Source: an uncultured Winogradskyella sp. (GTDB lineage Bacteria > Bacteroidota > Bacteroidia > Flavobacteriales > Flavobacteriaceae). Taken from it: a stretch of DNA of 64,000 nt. The DNA lies in assembly GCF_947495255.1 (NCBI RefSeq), contig NZ_CANLYI010000013.1, positions 1 through 64,000 on the forward strand, given 5' to 3'. The position numbers were made by a program, and so were the translations under genes. Within the stretch, counting starts at the first letter, position 1; each line of letters begins with the position of its first letter. A model generated the notes under the pieces. That model made no database searches. It saw nothing but the letters and a program-made list of their open reading frames with translations, and had not been told where the DNA came from. This document shows positions 35,716 to 44,778 of the stretch, in pieces.

Positions 35716-36804
35716 ATGAAAAACAAACCTGAAGACCACGTTACATTTAATTGCGGTACAAAATTAAAAAATCGTTTTATGTTAGCGCCACTCACAAATA
35801 GACAAAGTTATGAAAACGGACAGCTTTCTAATGAAGAATTCCATTGGTTGACTATGCGAGCCAAAAGTGATTTTGGTTTGGTTATGACTTGCGCATCTCA
35901 TGTCCAAGAAATTGGAAAAGGGTTTTCGGGACAATTAGGTATATTTTCTGATGACCATAAGTACGGTCACAAAAAGTTGGCTGACGCTATTAAATCTTAT
36001 GGCAGCGTCGCTGTGATTCAATTGCATCATGCTGGCATGCGTTCCCCAAAGGAGGTTATTGGACAGAAAGCTGTTTGTCCTTCCGATAGTGAAAAACATA
36101 ATGCCAGAGCTTTGACTTTAGAAGAAGTCCATCAATTAAAGGATGATTTCATCAATGCAGCCATAAGAGCAAAACAATGCGGCTATGATGGTGTTGAAGT
36201 ACATGGAGCACATGGTTATATTTTAACTCAATTTTTGAGTTCTGAAATAAATAAAAGAACTGATAATTATGGAGGTTCACTTGAAAACCGCTCTAGACTT
36301 TTGTTTGAAATTGTTGATGCTATTAGAAAACATTGTGGTGAAAATTTTTTATTAGGTGTACGATTATCTCCAGAGAAATTCGGAATGAAATTATCTGAGA
36401 TAAAAATTATATCACAGCAGCTTATTGACTCTAACCAAATCGACTTCTTAGACATCTCGCTTTGGGATTGCTTTAAGTTACCAGAAGAATATCTTGAAAG
36501 TGAACTGAATCTATTAGAACATATTTTAAAACTCGATTTTAAAAATGTAAAACTAACTGTTGCCGGCAATATAAGAACTGGTAACGACGTCCAAAAAGTA
36601 TTAGACCTAGGCGTTGATTTTGTTACTATTGGTCGTTCTGGAATTTTACACCATGATTTTCCTAAACGTGTTATTGAAAATCCTGATTTCAGTCCTATTG
36701 AGAATCCTGTATCTGAAGATTATTTAAAAAGAGAAGGCTTAAGTGAAACATTTATTACTTACATGCGTCGATGGGAAGGTTTTGTAGAAGATGTGAAGCC
36801 TTAA
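35716..36804 (+). CDS. NADH:flavin oxidoreductase (OYE family)
   Basis: A 362-residue TIM-barrel flavoenzyme of the old yellow enzyme group. The N-terminal NRFMLAPLTNRQSYENGQ, QLHHAGMRSP, and GYDGVEVHGAHGYILTQFLSSEINKRTDNYGGSLENRSR are the conserved flavin and substrate-binding segments. A TIGRSG phosphate-binding loop closes the barrel. It reduces activated double bonds using NAD(P)H; the natural substrate is unknown. There is no signal peptide. A strong palindromic terminator lies between it and the convergent E2 gene. Confidence 0.93.
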   Translation: MKNKPEDHVTFNCGTKLKNRFMLAPLTNRQSYENGQLSNEEFHWLTMRAKSDFGLVMTCASHVQEIGKGFSGQLGIFSDDHKYGHKKLADAIKSYGSVAVIQLHHAGMRSPKEVIGQKAVCPSDSEKHNARALTLEEVHQLKDDFINAAIRAKQCGYDGVEVHGAHGYILTQFLSSEINKRTDNYGGSLENRSRLLFEIVDAIRKHCGENFLLGVRLSPEKFGMKLSEIKIISQQLIDSNQIDFLDISLWDCFKLPEEYLESELNLLEHILKLDFKNVKLTVAGNIRTGNDVQKVLDLGVDFVTIGRSGILHHDFPKRVIENPDFSPIENPVSEDYLKREGLSETFITYMRRWEGFVEDVKP

Positions 36805-36848
36805 AAATATCGTAAACTTTTTTCTAACAACATATTAGATACTATTTT

Positions 36849-36885
36849 AAAAAAAAAGCACAGTTTTAAAACTGTGCTTTTTTTT
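36849..36885. terminator. bidirectional terminator
   Basis: AAAGCACAGTTTTAAAACTGTGCTTT is described by its arms AAAGCACAGT and ACTGTGCTTT, with A and T runs on both sides. It serves the convergent OYE and E2 genes. Confidence 0.85.
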
Positions 36886-36923
36886 GTTTAATATAATTTA
36901 TATGCTCTGAATAATAGAACGGA

Positions 36924-38351
36924 TTAAATCTCGCGATCAAAATCCCAAGCTTCTAAATAATCTTTAACTGCTTTTACAAACTGTCCACCAAGTGCTCCAT
37001 TGACAACACGATGATCATAAGAGTGTGATAAATACATTTTATAACGAATACCTATATAATCTCCTTGTGGCCCCTCAATAACTGCAGGTGTTTTTCTAAT
37101 AGCACCTAACGCTAAAATACCAACTTGTGGTTGATTAATAATTGGTGTTCCCATAATGCTACCAAACGTACCAACGTTGGTTACAGTGTAAGTTCCTCCT
37201 TGAATATCATCTGGGTCCAACTTCCCTAAACGCGCTCTATTAGCTAAATCATTCACACGTTTCACCATTCCGAATAAATTTAATTGATCTGCATTTTTAA
37301 TTACAGGTACAATTAAATTACCATCTGGTAAAGCTGCTGCCATACCAACATTAATGGCTTTCTTTTTAATTATTTTATCGCCTTGAACAGAAATATTCAT
37401 CATCGGAAATTCTTTTAAAGCCTTAGTTATAGCCTCCATAAAGATTGGTGTAAAAGTTAAATTTTCACCTTCACGTTTCATAAAGTTGTCTTTAACCTTT
37501 TTTCTCCAGTTCCATATTGTGGTAACATCTGCTTCTATAAACGATTGCACGTGTGCAGAGGTTTGTACAGAGTCTACCATATATTTTGAAATGAGTTTCC
37601 CCATTCTGGTCATTTCAATAATCTCATCACCATCTGAAACTACAATTGGTTTTTCTGTAGGTTTCTCCGCTGGTTTTTCAGCTTTTGGTTTTTCCGCTAC
37701 AGGTGTTGCTTTTTCTTTTAGAGCTTCAGCTGTGCTAGCGCTATTCTGAGTATTTACATTATTAGTTGAATTAACTACTGATTCAGCTTTTGGTGTTGCC
37801 TCTGGTTCTACAATAGCTGCAGCAACCGTAGCAGAACTACGAGAATCTAAATAAGCTTTAATATCGTTTTTAGTAACACGACTATCTTTACCAGAACCAA
37901 CAATAGAATCTAATTCTGATTGCGAAATCCCTTCTTTCTTTGCTATATTTTTAACTAGTGGAGAATAGAACCGATCTTCTGTTGAAGCAAGCGGTTCTGT
38001 TGATGCTTTTGCAGCAACAACAGTTTGTGCAACCTCAGCAACTGCTTTAGGAGCTTCTGTTGAAGCAAGCGGTTCTGGTGCAGCTGCAGTTACTTCTACT
38101 GTTCCACCACCTTCGGTTTCAATAATTGCAATAGTTTGTCCTACTTGTACAACATCATCAACATTGAATAGCCTTTCAACTAAAACACCATCAACTTCAC
38201 TAGGGACTTCACTATCTACTTTATCAGTAGCAATTTCTAATACGGCTTCATCAGCTTCAATTGTATCTCCAACTTCTTTAAGCCATGAGGTTATTGTTGC
38301 TTCCGCAACACTTTCTCCCATTTTAGGTAACTTAAGTTCAAACTTTGACAT
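36924..38351 (-). CDS. 2-oxo acid dehydrogenase E2 acyltransferase
   Basis: A 475-residue E2 subunit. One N-terminal lipoyl domain has the lipoylated Lys44 (IATDKVDSEVPS). A long Ala/Glu/Pro-rich linker follows, with an internal repeat. Next comes the E1/E3-binding domain (YSPLVKNIAKKEGISQSELD, about 135-170), a second linker, and the catalytic domain with the DHRVVNG active site at 446-452. It moves an acyl group from lipoamide to CoA. The single lipoyl domain and sequence suggest branched-chain 2-oxo acid dehydrogenase; succinyltransferase is an alternative. The E1 and E3 genes are not adjacent. Confidence 0.92.
   Translation of the reverse strand: MSKFELKLPKMGESVAEATITSWLKEVGDTIEADEAVLEIATDKVDSEVPSEVDGVLVERLFNVDDVVQVGQTIAIIETEGGGTVEVTAAAPEPLASTEAPKAVAEVAQTVVAAKASTEPLASTEDRFYSPLVKNIAKKEGISQSELDSIVGSGKDSRVTKNDIKAYLDSRSSATVAAAIVEPEATPKAESVVNSTNNVNTQNSASTAEALKEKATPVAEKPKAEKPAEKPTEKPIVVSDGDEIIEMTRMGKLISKYMVDSVQTSAHVQSFIEADVTTIWNWRKKVKDNFMKREGENLTFTPIFMEAITKALKEFPMMNISVQGDKIIKKKAINVGMAAALPDGNLIVPVIKNADQLNLFGMVKRVNDLANRARLGKLDPDDIQGGTYTVTNVGTFGSIMGTPIINQPQVGILALGAIRKTPAVIEGPQGDYIGIRYKMYLSHSYDHRVVNGALGGQFVKAVKDYLEAWDFDREI
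37976..38077 (-). repeat. internal direct repeat in the E2 linker
   Basis: A 24-base stretch occurs twice, at 37976-37999 and 38054-38077, 78 bases apart and thus in frame. It encodes EPLASTE in the linker between the lipoyl and E3-binding domains. Probably recent duplication by slippage or recombination within the gene. Confidence 0.85.
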
Positions 38352-38388
38352 ATTTTTAATTTGAAGGTCTTTATTTTGTAATTATTTG

Positions 38389-38396
38389 CAAAATTA
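38389..38396 (-). promoter_or_regulatory. -7 element of the E2 gene
   Basis: On the minus strand TAATTTTG, matching TAnnTTTG, about 38 bases before the ATG. The -33 element is not evident. Confidence 0.35.
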
Positions 38397-38440
38397 ATAA
38401 AAAAACAGATGATTAACTGATTTTTATTCATTTTTACAAC

Positions 38441-39541
38441 CTAAAAATGTAGCACTTCACCTCTATTTATAGCACTATCACTTCCGAGGATAAATTTACT
38501 GCTTTTTGGTAGAAATCTAAAAACTATATTTTCTTGTTTTGATTTCAGTTTCATATCACTGATTACATCACTGGCTATTAGCAGATTAAAATCATAAACC
38601 AACATACTACTGCTCTCAACTTTATCTTGAATTGATTCGACAATTTGAGATGGCTTTGGCAATTGCGCTTCTAAAGATTGTTCTAAACTTTTAGTGTAAA
38701 TCACTGTCCTTTGTGGAACCGTTTCAACTTTTTCTGGTGTTTTGCTTAAGAATTGAGCTAATTTAATCCCAATCCAAACGACAGCATTGAAAACAATGTT
38801 CTGTTTAAAATGTTTTTTGTAAAAAATCTGCATCGCACCATAAAAACGCTGTGCATATTTAGCATCTTTCAATGTACTTTCACCTTTAAAGTGAATTACT
38901 GAAGTTTCTCCGAAATAGTAATTATCAAAACCTGCTTTTACTATTTTATAAGATAAATCAATATCCTCTCCATACATAAAATAGGCTTCATCAAAACCAC
39001 CAACAATATCATAAACTTCTTTTTTTAACCACATAAATGCACCAACAAGAATATCTACTTTACCAGTATTTTCTGTTTTAATATGATTGGCATAGTAACC
39101 CTTAGTATGACCAAGTACTTTTTTTAAAGATACTTTAGGTGTTGGTACATTCCGTTTACTTTCTGGGAGGAATTTACCTTTACCATCAATAAGCTGACAA
39201 CCTATAATACCAAGATTAGTTTTAGAATCTGAAAATTTAAGAAGCTTTACAAAAGTATCTTCTGCAACTACCGTATCTGGATTTAAAATACACAAGTACT
39301 CTCCTTTTGCTTGAGCAACACCAATATTATTTCCTTTTGAAAACCCTGAATTTTCATTGTTTTCAATTAATCTAACTGAAGGAAATAATTGCTTAACCAT
39401 AGCACAACTATCATCTGAAGAATTGTTATCTATTACAATAATTTCTGCTTCAATATTAGAAATAGCAGCTTCTACACTTTTTATACATAATTCTAAAAAG
39501 TAGCATACATTATAGTTTAATATGATAACAGATAGCTTCAA
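38441..39541 (-). CDS. glycosyltransferase family 2
   Basis: A 366-residue GT-A fold glycosyltransferase. LSVIILNYNVCYFLELCIKS starts the nucleotide-sugar domain, IVIDNNSSDDS and LCILNPDTV hold the acidic metal-binding residues, and FMYGEDIDLSYKI is the ED-containing catalytic segment. A hydrophobic helix near 255-275 suggests membrane association. The final 90 residues are a poorly conserved extension. The acceptor is unknown; by type it may build surface polysaccharide. It starts 6 bases after recR, so both are one operon. Confidence 0.92.
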   Translation of the reverse strand: MKLSVIILNYNVCYFLELCIKSVEAAISNIEAEIIVIDNNSSDDSCAMVKQLFPSVRLIENNENSGFSKGNNIGVAQAKGEYLCILNPDTVVAEDTFVKLLKFSDSKTNLGIIGCQLIDGKGKFLPESKRNVPTPKVSLKKVLGHTKGYYANHIKTENTGKVDILVGAFMWLKKEVYDIVGGFDEAYFMYGEDIDLSYKIVKAGFDNYYFGETSVIHFKGESTLKDAKYAQRFYGAMQIFYKKHFKQNIVFNAVVWIGIKLAQFLSKTPEKVETVPQRTVIYTKSLEQSLEAQLPKPSQIVESIQDKVESSSMLVYDFNLLIASDVISDMKLKSKQENIVFRFLPKSSKFILGSDSAINRGEVLHF

Positions 39542-39547
39542 ATAATT

Positions 39548-40165
39548 TTATGATTTAAGTGAAGCTTCAAAAGGAACACGATCAATAATACTGCGACCTA
39601 AGGTAATTTCGTCTGTATATTCTAATTCATTACCTGCTGCAACACCTCTTGCAATGGTTGATGTTGAAACGTTATAATCTTGTATTTGTCTAAAAATATA
39701 AAAATTGGTAGTATCGCCTTCCATTGTTGGACTCATGGCAAAAATGAGTTCTTTAACTTTTCCAGATTTTACTTTTTCTACTAAGGACGAAATATTTAAA
39801 TCTTGAGGACCAATACCATCCATTGGTGAAATTTTCCCGCCCAACACATGATATAGTCCTTTAAACGAACTTGTATTTTCTACAGCCATAACGTCTCTAA
39901 TATCTTCAACTACACAAATTAACTCGCTATTTCTATTAGGGTTTTCGCATATTTCACAAAGTGCTTTATCACTAATATTATGGCAAGATTTACAAAAGTT
40001 AATTTCTGCTCTTACTTTAGATAATGCATTTGCTAATTGAAACGTTTGACTTTCTGGCTGACGCAATAAATGCAGCACTAAACGCAATGCTGTACGCTTG
40101 CCAATACCTGGTAACTGCGCCATTTCGTTTACTGCGTTTTCTAAGAGTTTAGATGAAAATTCCAT
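39548..40165 (-). CDS. recR: recombination protein RecR
   Basis: Part of the RecFOR pathway that loads RecA at gaps. The 205-residue protein has an N-terminal helix-hairpin-helix ([12 protein letters not shown]), the zinc finger with Cys58, Cys61, Cys70 and Cys73, and a TOPRIM domain ([29 protein letters not shown]). The ATG at 40165 gives the standard start [10 protein letters not shown]; an earlier ATG would add ten residues. A TATCTTCG-like element lies upstream. The GT2 gene follows directly. Confidence 0.96.
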   Translation of the reverse strand: MEFSSKLLENAVNEMAQLPGIGKRTALRLVLHLLRQPESQTFQLANALSKVRAEINFCKSCHNISDKALCEICENPNRNSELICVVEDIRDVMAVENTSSFKGLYHVLGGKISPMDGIGPQDLNISSLVEKVKSGKVKELIFAMSPTMEGDTTNFYIFRQIQDYNVSTSTIARGVAAGNELEYTDEITLGRSIIDRVPFEASLKS

Positions 40166-40192
40166 AATTGCGAAGATACTGATTTTTATAAA

Positions 40193-40232
40193 CAAAAAAG
40201 TCCAACTGTAAGGGCTTTACAATTGGACTTTC
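40193..40232 (-). terminator. terminator of the T9SS type A gene
   Basis: On the minus strand AAAGTCCAA and TTGGACTTT arms, with an inner TGTAA/TTACA pair and a T-run at the end. Lies just after the stop at 40249. Confidence 0.75.
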
Positions 40233-40248
40233 ACATCGATTAATTGTT

Positions 40249-42789
40249 CTATTTTATGATAAGTTTTTTTGTAATTTCTCCCTTATAGCTATTTAATTTC
40301 ATAAAATAAACACCTGATTCAAAAGATGAAGAATCAATTTTATAAGTACTAGATAAATTTACATTTTTAGAATAAAACATCAATTTACCTAAGGTATTAA
40401 AAACTCTAACTGTAACAGCATCGGCTATATTCCATTCTAAATTCAGTTCATTTGTTGCCGGATTTGGATATAACTTCAAATCATCTAATTCAAAATTAGT
40501 AACACTTAAGGCTTCATCGTAAAGACTTGATCTCCATAAACCTCTTCCATATGTTGCTGCATATAGTTTACTATCTGCAGTATTAATTTCGAGCTCATTA
40601 ATTCTAACATTTGGCAGTCCATTATTAAATAAAGACCAAGAATTACCTAAAGTGTTATCCGTGTAATACACACCATAATTCATACCTAAATATAAACCGT
40701 CTTTGCCATTGTCTTGCCAAGTTAAAGCCTGAGCAGAGAAACTTGGTAAATCCCAACCGATTGCTGTAAAAGAAGAACCATTATCAGCACTCACATAAAC
40801 CTTATCGCTATTGGTAGTTGCTATGGCAACCTTATTAGAATCTGTTGGATGCACGGCAATACTATTAATTTGACCTCCTGATAGGTTTAATGTAGATTGC
40901 GACCAAGTAATTCCGCCATCAGTAGTATATCGAAATGATCCATTTATAGCAATATAAATTTTATTATTATCCGTTGGTGCTATTTTGAGATGATCTATAT
41001 CATTAGAAAAATTTTGAGATATTGACTCCCAATTTGAGCCACCATCAATAGATTTATATACCTCATCAAAAGCACAATATATTACATTAGGTGTAATTGG
41101 GTCTTGCTCAAAAGGCACAACCCAATTCCAAGATGAATCTCCACCTTTATCGTCTGGCTGGCTTAAATAAGAAACACCACTTACCCAACTCCAATTTGTG
41201 TATTTTACAAACGAACCAAACTGCGACGTTCCGTAAAAAATATCAGCATCATTCTTATCTACAAAACCTTCCATACCATCTGCACCAAACCAATCAATCC
41301 AATTTCCATCAGATAATAATGCAGACGAACCGTTATCTTGAGAACCACCAGTTACGACGACTGGATTTGTCTGACTAACACCAATTTTATAAAATTGTCT
41401 TATTCCCAAACCAGCTGTTAAATCTGTATAGTAACTACTATTAACAATTGTAGGGTTTTCTGCTTTATAAATTCCGCCATCTGTACCTACAAATAATTTA
41501 GCATTAGTACCAGTGCCAACAAATTCTAAAATATCTACATCTGCATGGCAATAACCAATATTTTGATTATTAGCACTATCTGGTGTCCATTGTGATGTAA
41601 CACTAAATGTATCACCTCCATCTATAGACCTCCAAGTATTTATACCTGCAATATGTACGTCGTTTGCATCATTAGGGTTCACTGCAATATCCATATCTCT
41701 CGGTGCTTGCCCTCTATCATCAATTCCTGCAGTATCATATCCGAAATAATTTCTATCATCGTGTGTTAATTTAGTAAAACTGCTTCCACTATCTGTTGAT
41801 TTATATATGGCACCAAAAATTCCATTAGCAGCTTCTAAAACATAAACTACCGATGGGTTATTTAATGACACTCCAATCATTTTTGGTCCTGTTGAAAATC
41901 CATTTGGAGTCACTCCTGAAATTTTAGAAAAACTAGAACCACTATTAATTGATTTATAAAAATCTGTTCCTGAAGCATATACCACGCTTGGATCACCAGG
42001 TTTAAATTCTATGTCATATCCATTATTTACACCTGCAAAGTAGATAGAGTTCCAATTTAAACCACCATCTGTAGATTTATAAATGCCATTACCTTCAGAA
42101 CTACAATACATAATTTGAGCATCTGTAGGGTGAATTAATATTTTATTGACTGTACCTCCAGAGACATTACTATGCAATGACCATGTAGAACCACTATCCG
42201 TAGATTTAAATATTGAACCATTTGTAGAGCCCCAAAAATAATTTGAACTATTATTTGGGTCTATAGCAAGTGCATTGACGTCTATATTAGCTAAATTATC
42301 AGTTAAAACGGTCCATGTTGTTCCTCCATCTAAACTTTTCCAAACACCACCAGTTTCACTACCAGCTATAATATGATTTAGATTTGTATCATCAATTGAA
42401 ATGGAGGTAATTCTACCTACTCCTGGATTATAACCTGAAGTCGCATTCCAATACGTTGGTCCCATTTCTTCCCACGTACCAACAACTGTTCTTGCCGCAA
42501 AACCTTCATTATTTATGTCAGCATTTAAATTATTTAATTCATTGTAGTAGAATTCAGAAGACTTTAATAAACCTGTTTCATCCATTGCTCGTTCTGCAAA
42601 ATATTGCCAACGTCTAAAAGGTTTATAGCCTGTTCCTCGCTCTCTACCCACTGAATCAAAATGACTTTCAGCAACCGAAACTATTTCTGCTACAGTATGA
42701 GAACCCTCAGCAATAAGTTGTTTAAAATCTTGAGCAGATAAGCCAAAACAAAACATAGAAAATACAAATAGGTAAGTATATTTTTTCAT
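40249..42789 (-). CDS. T9SS type A sorting domain BNR/sortilin-like protein
   Basis: An 846-residue exported protein. The signal peptide ends near LSAQ (residue 20). The body is a run of BNR/VPS10-like beta-propeller blades with repeats of the form SxDGGxTW, for example KSLDGGTTWTVL, KSTDSGSTWSLH, KSTDGGLNWNS and YTTDGGITWSQS. The C terminus (LYPNPATNELNLEW, VRVFNTLGKLM, SGVYFMKLNS) is a type A T9SS sorting domain. By family it is delivered to the cell surface; the propeller suggests a glycan or protein binding role. The start at 42789 is chosen because upstream codons lack a signal peptide. Confidence 0.92.
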   Translation of the reverse strand: MKKYTYLFVFSMFCFGLSAQDFKQLIAEGSHTVAEIVSVAESHFDSVGRERGTGYKPFRRWQYFAERAMDETGLLKSSEFYYNELNNLNADINNEGFAARTVVGTWEEMGPTYWNATSGYNPGVGRITSISIDDTNLNHIIAGSETGGVWKSLDGGTTWTVLTDNLANIDVNALAIDPNNSSNYFWGSTNGSIFKSTDSGSTWSLHSNVSGGTVNKILIHPTDAQIMYCSSEGNGIYKSTDGGLNWNSIYFAGVNNGYDIEFKPGDPSVVYASGTDFYKSINSGSSFSKISGVTPNGFSTGPKMIGVSLNNPSVVYVLEAANGIFGAIYKSTDSGSSFTKLTHDDRNYFGYDTAGIDDRGQAPRDMDIAVNPNDANDVHIAGINTWRSIDGGDTFSVTSQWTPDSANNQNIGYCHADVDILEFVGTGTNAKLFVGTDGGIYKAENPTIVNSSYYTDLTAGLGIRQFYKIGVSQTNPVVVTGGSQDNGSSALLSDGNWIDWFGADGMEGFVDKNDADIFYGTSQFGSFVKYTNWSWVSGVSYLSQPDDKGGDSSWNWVVPFEQDPITPNVIYCAFDEVYKSIDGGSNWESISQNFSNDIDHLKIAPTDNNKIYIAINGSFRYTTDGGITWSQSTLNLSGGQINSIAVHPTDSNKVAIATTNSDKVYVSADNGSSFTAIGWDLPSFSAQALTWQDNGKDGLYLGMNYGVYYTDNTLGNSWSLFNNGLPNVRINELEINTADSKLYAATYGRGLWRSSLYDEALSVTNFELDDLKLYPNPATNELNLEWNIADAVTVRVFNTLGKLMFYSKNVNLSSTYKIDSSSFESGVYFMKLNSYKGEITKKLIIK

Positions 42790-42869
42790 AAATAATTCTT
42801 TTTTAAAGCACTCGTTTTTTCCAAATGTACTACTTTTCAAAAATAATTCACGCAATTGAAGCTTATAAC

Positions 42870-44315
42870 ATGACACCAACTTCTATACTAATTCTCATTG
42901 CAAGTTACTTCGGATTGCTTGTATTGATTTCTTATTTTACAGGAAAAGAAGATTCTAATGCCGCATTTTTTAAGGCTAATAAATCAGCACCATGGTACTT
43001 AGTAGCCTTTGGAATGATTGGTGCTTCTTTATCTGGTGTAACTTTTATTTCTGTTCCTGGTGCTGTAGAAGCTAAACAATTTGGTTACCTACAAGTTGTT
43101 TTTGGTTACTTTTTTGGTTATCTCATTATCTCCTTTGTATTATTACCGCTTTACTATAAGTTAAACCTTACCTCAATTTATACATATTTAAAAGATCGTT
43201 TTGGTATTGTGAGTTACAAAACGGGATCTATAGCTTTTCTTATTTCTAGAACTGTTGGTGCTGCTTTCCGCTTGTTTTTAGTAGCTAAAGTTTTACAACT
43301 TTTAGTTTTTGACCTATTTGATATTCCGTTTGCCATAACAGTAATGATTACCATTGCTTTAATTTGGCTCTACACTTTTAAAGGCGGTATTAAAACCATC
43401 ATTTTTACAGATACATTGCAAACATTATTTATGTTGATCTCTGTGGTTGTAGCCATTATATTTTTAGCATCAGCTTTAGATTTAAACAGTATTAGTGATT
43501 TAATTACTTACACTAAAGAAAGCAATCTTAGTAAAGTATTCTTTTTTGAAGACGGAAATAATTCACAATATTTCTGGAAAAGCTTTTTATCTGGAATCTT
43601 CATAACTATTACCATGACAGGTTTAGACCAAGACATGATGCAAAAAAATCTAACATGTCGTAATTTAAAGGATGCTCAAAAAAATATGGTGACCTTTAGT
43701 GTTGTTCTAATTTTTGTGAATATCCTATTCTTAGTACTTGGATTAATGCTCACTCAATATGCAGAGACTAATGGTATTACTGCTTCTAAAGATGATTTAT
43801 TCCCATCTATAGCAATGCTTCCTGAAATTGGTATTGTAACCTCAGCATTCTTTTTACTAGGATTAATTGCGGCAGCATACTCTAGTGCAGATTCTGCATT
43901 AACCTCTTTAACAACTTCTTTTTGTTTCGATATTATAGATATTGAAAACAAACCAGAAACGCGAAGAAAGGGCCTTAGAAAACGAGTTCATATTGGCTTT
44001 AGTATTCTACTCGTTCTCGTGATTTTATTATTCGATTTAATCTTTAAAGATGTTTCTGTAATTTGGGAACTATTTAAAGCTGCTGGCTATACTTACGGAC
44101 CTTTATTAGGCTTGTTTGCTTTTGGACTTATCACTAAAGCACAAATTAAAGACAAGCTAGTTTGGATTATTGCCATTGTAGCTCCTATTCTTTCTTACAT
44201 TTTAAATATGTACTCTAAAGAACTATTTAATGGCTACGAAATTGGGTTCGAAATCTTAATTATTAACGGACTCTTAATGTTCCTTGGATTACTTCTAATT
44301 AAAAAGAAATCTTAA
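42870..44315 (+). CDS. sodium:solute symporter family protein
   Basis: A 481-residue SSS transporter with about 13 membrane helices. The N-terminal YFTGKEDSNAAFFKANKSAPWYLVAFGMIGASLSGVTFISVPG segment is the conserved region around helices 1 and 2, and TMTGLDQDMMQKNLTCRNLKDAQKN and AAAYSSADSALTSLTTSF are typical of the family. The substrate is unknown; related flavobacterial members are often annotated for sugars or sialic acid. The ATG at 42870 fits the first membrane helix. It overlaps the convergent CoA-binding gene by 4 bases. Confidence 0.93.
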   Translation: MTPTSILILIASYFGLLVLISYFTGKEDSNAAFFKANKSAPWYLVAFGMIGASLSGVTFISVPGAVEAKQFGYLQVVFGYFFGYLIISFVLLPLYYKLNLTSIYTYLKDRFGIVSYKTGSIAFLISRTVGAAFRLFLVAKVLQLLVFDLFDIPFAITVMITIALIWLYTFKGGIKTIIFTDTLQTLFMLISVVVAIIFLASALDLNSISDLITYTKESNLSKVFFFEDGNNSQYFWKSFLSGIFITITMTGLDQDMMQKNLTCRNLKDAQKNMVTFSVVLIFVNILFLVLGLMLTQYAETNGITASKDDLFPSIAMLPEIGIVTSAFFLLGLIAAAYSSADSALTSLTTSFCFDIIDIENKPETRRKGLRKRVHIGFSILLVLVILLFDLIFKDVSVIWELFKAAGYTYGPLLGLFAFGLITKAQIKDKLVWIIAIVAPILSYILNMYSKELFNGYEIGFEILIINGLLMFLGLLLIKKKS

Positions 44316-44674
44316 TACTGATTTGTTGCTAATAGCACCAAAGTACAAGCCACTTCAAATTCAATACTATTTTCCTTTAACAACTTGTAGAATTCAGGAT
44401 TTTCTGTTCCTGGATTAAAAATAACACGCTTTGGTTTTAAGCTAATTATATAGTCATAATAGTCTTCTTGTCGCTTTGGGTTTAAATAAAGCGTCACTGT
44501 ATCAATAGCATCGTAGTCAATTAATTCTGTATCAATCGTTACATCATTAACCCTACCTGGTTTTAAACCAAACGCTTTTACGTCGTGATTATAACTTCTT
44601 ATTCGTTTTATAGCAATATTTGAGTAACGATCATCTTTTAACGAAGCTCCAATTACAAGTGTCTTTTTGTTCAT
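44312..44674 (-). CDS. CoA-binding protein
   Basis: A 120-residue single-domain CoA-binding (Rossmann-like) protein: KTLVIGASLKDDRYSNIAI at the start, then FGLKPGRVNDV and IFNPGTENPEFYKLL. The family is related to the CoA-binding domain of succinyl-CoA synthetase and is of unknown physiological role. It ends 4 bases inside the 3' end of the convergent symporter gene. No operon partner. Confidence 0.9.
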   Translation of the reverse strand: MNKKTLVIGASLKDDRYSNIAIKRIRSYNHDVKAFGLKPGRVNDVTIDTELIDYDAIDTVTLYLNPKRQEDYYDYIISLKPKRVIFNPGTENPEFYKLLKENSIEFEVACTLVLLATNQY

Positions 44675-44707
44675 AATGTTAAAATGGTGTTAACGTAAAA
44701 TAATTCA

Positions 44708-44732
44708 GTAACATAAGGTAAAGTTAGTCGTC
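44708..44732 (+). promoter_or_regulatory. possible ECF-type promoter
   Basis: GTAAC (44708-44712), 16 bases, then CGTC (44729-44732). It resembles the two promoters at 59193-59278 but has a spacer one base shorter (17 bases there) and lacks the GTGT extension. The distance from CGTC to the ATG is 47 bases, the same as for the DUF6249 gene. Confidence 0.3.
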
Positions 44733-44778
44733 TATACAATAACAAACTATCAAATCAATCAAAAAAAATCAATCAAAA

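Noticed and set aside
41097-41378. 93-codon antisense frame in the BNR-repeat gene
   Set aside because: Shadow of the repeated SxDGGxTW codons on the other strand.
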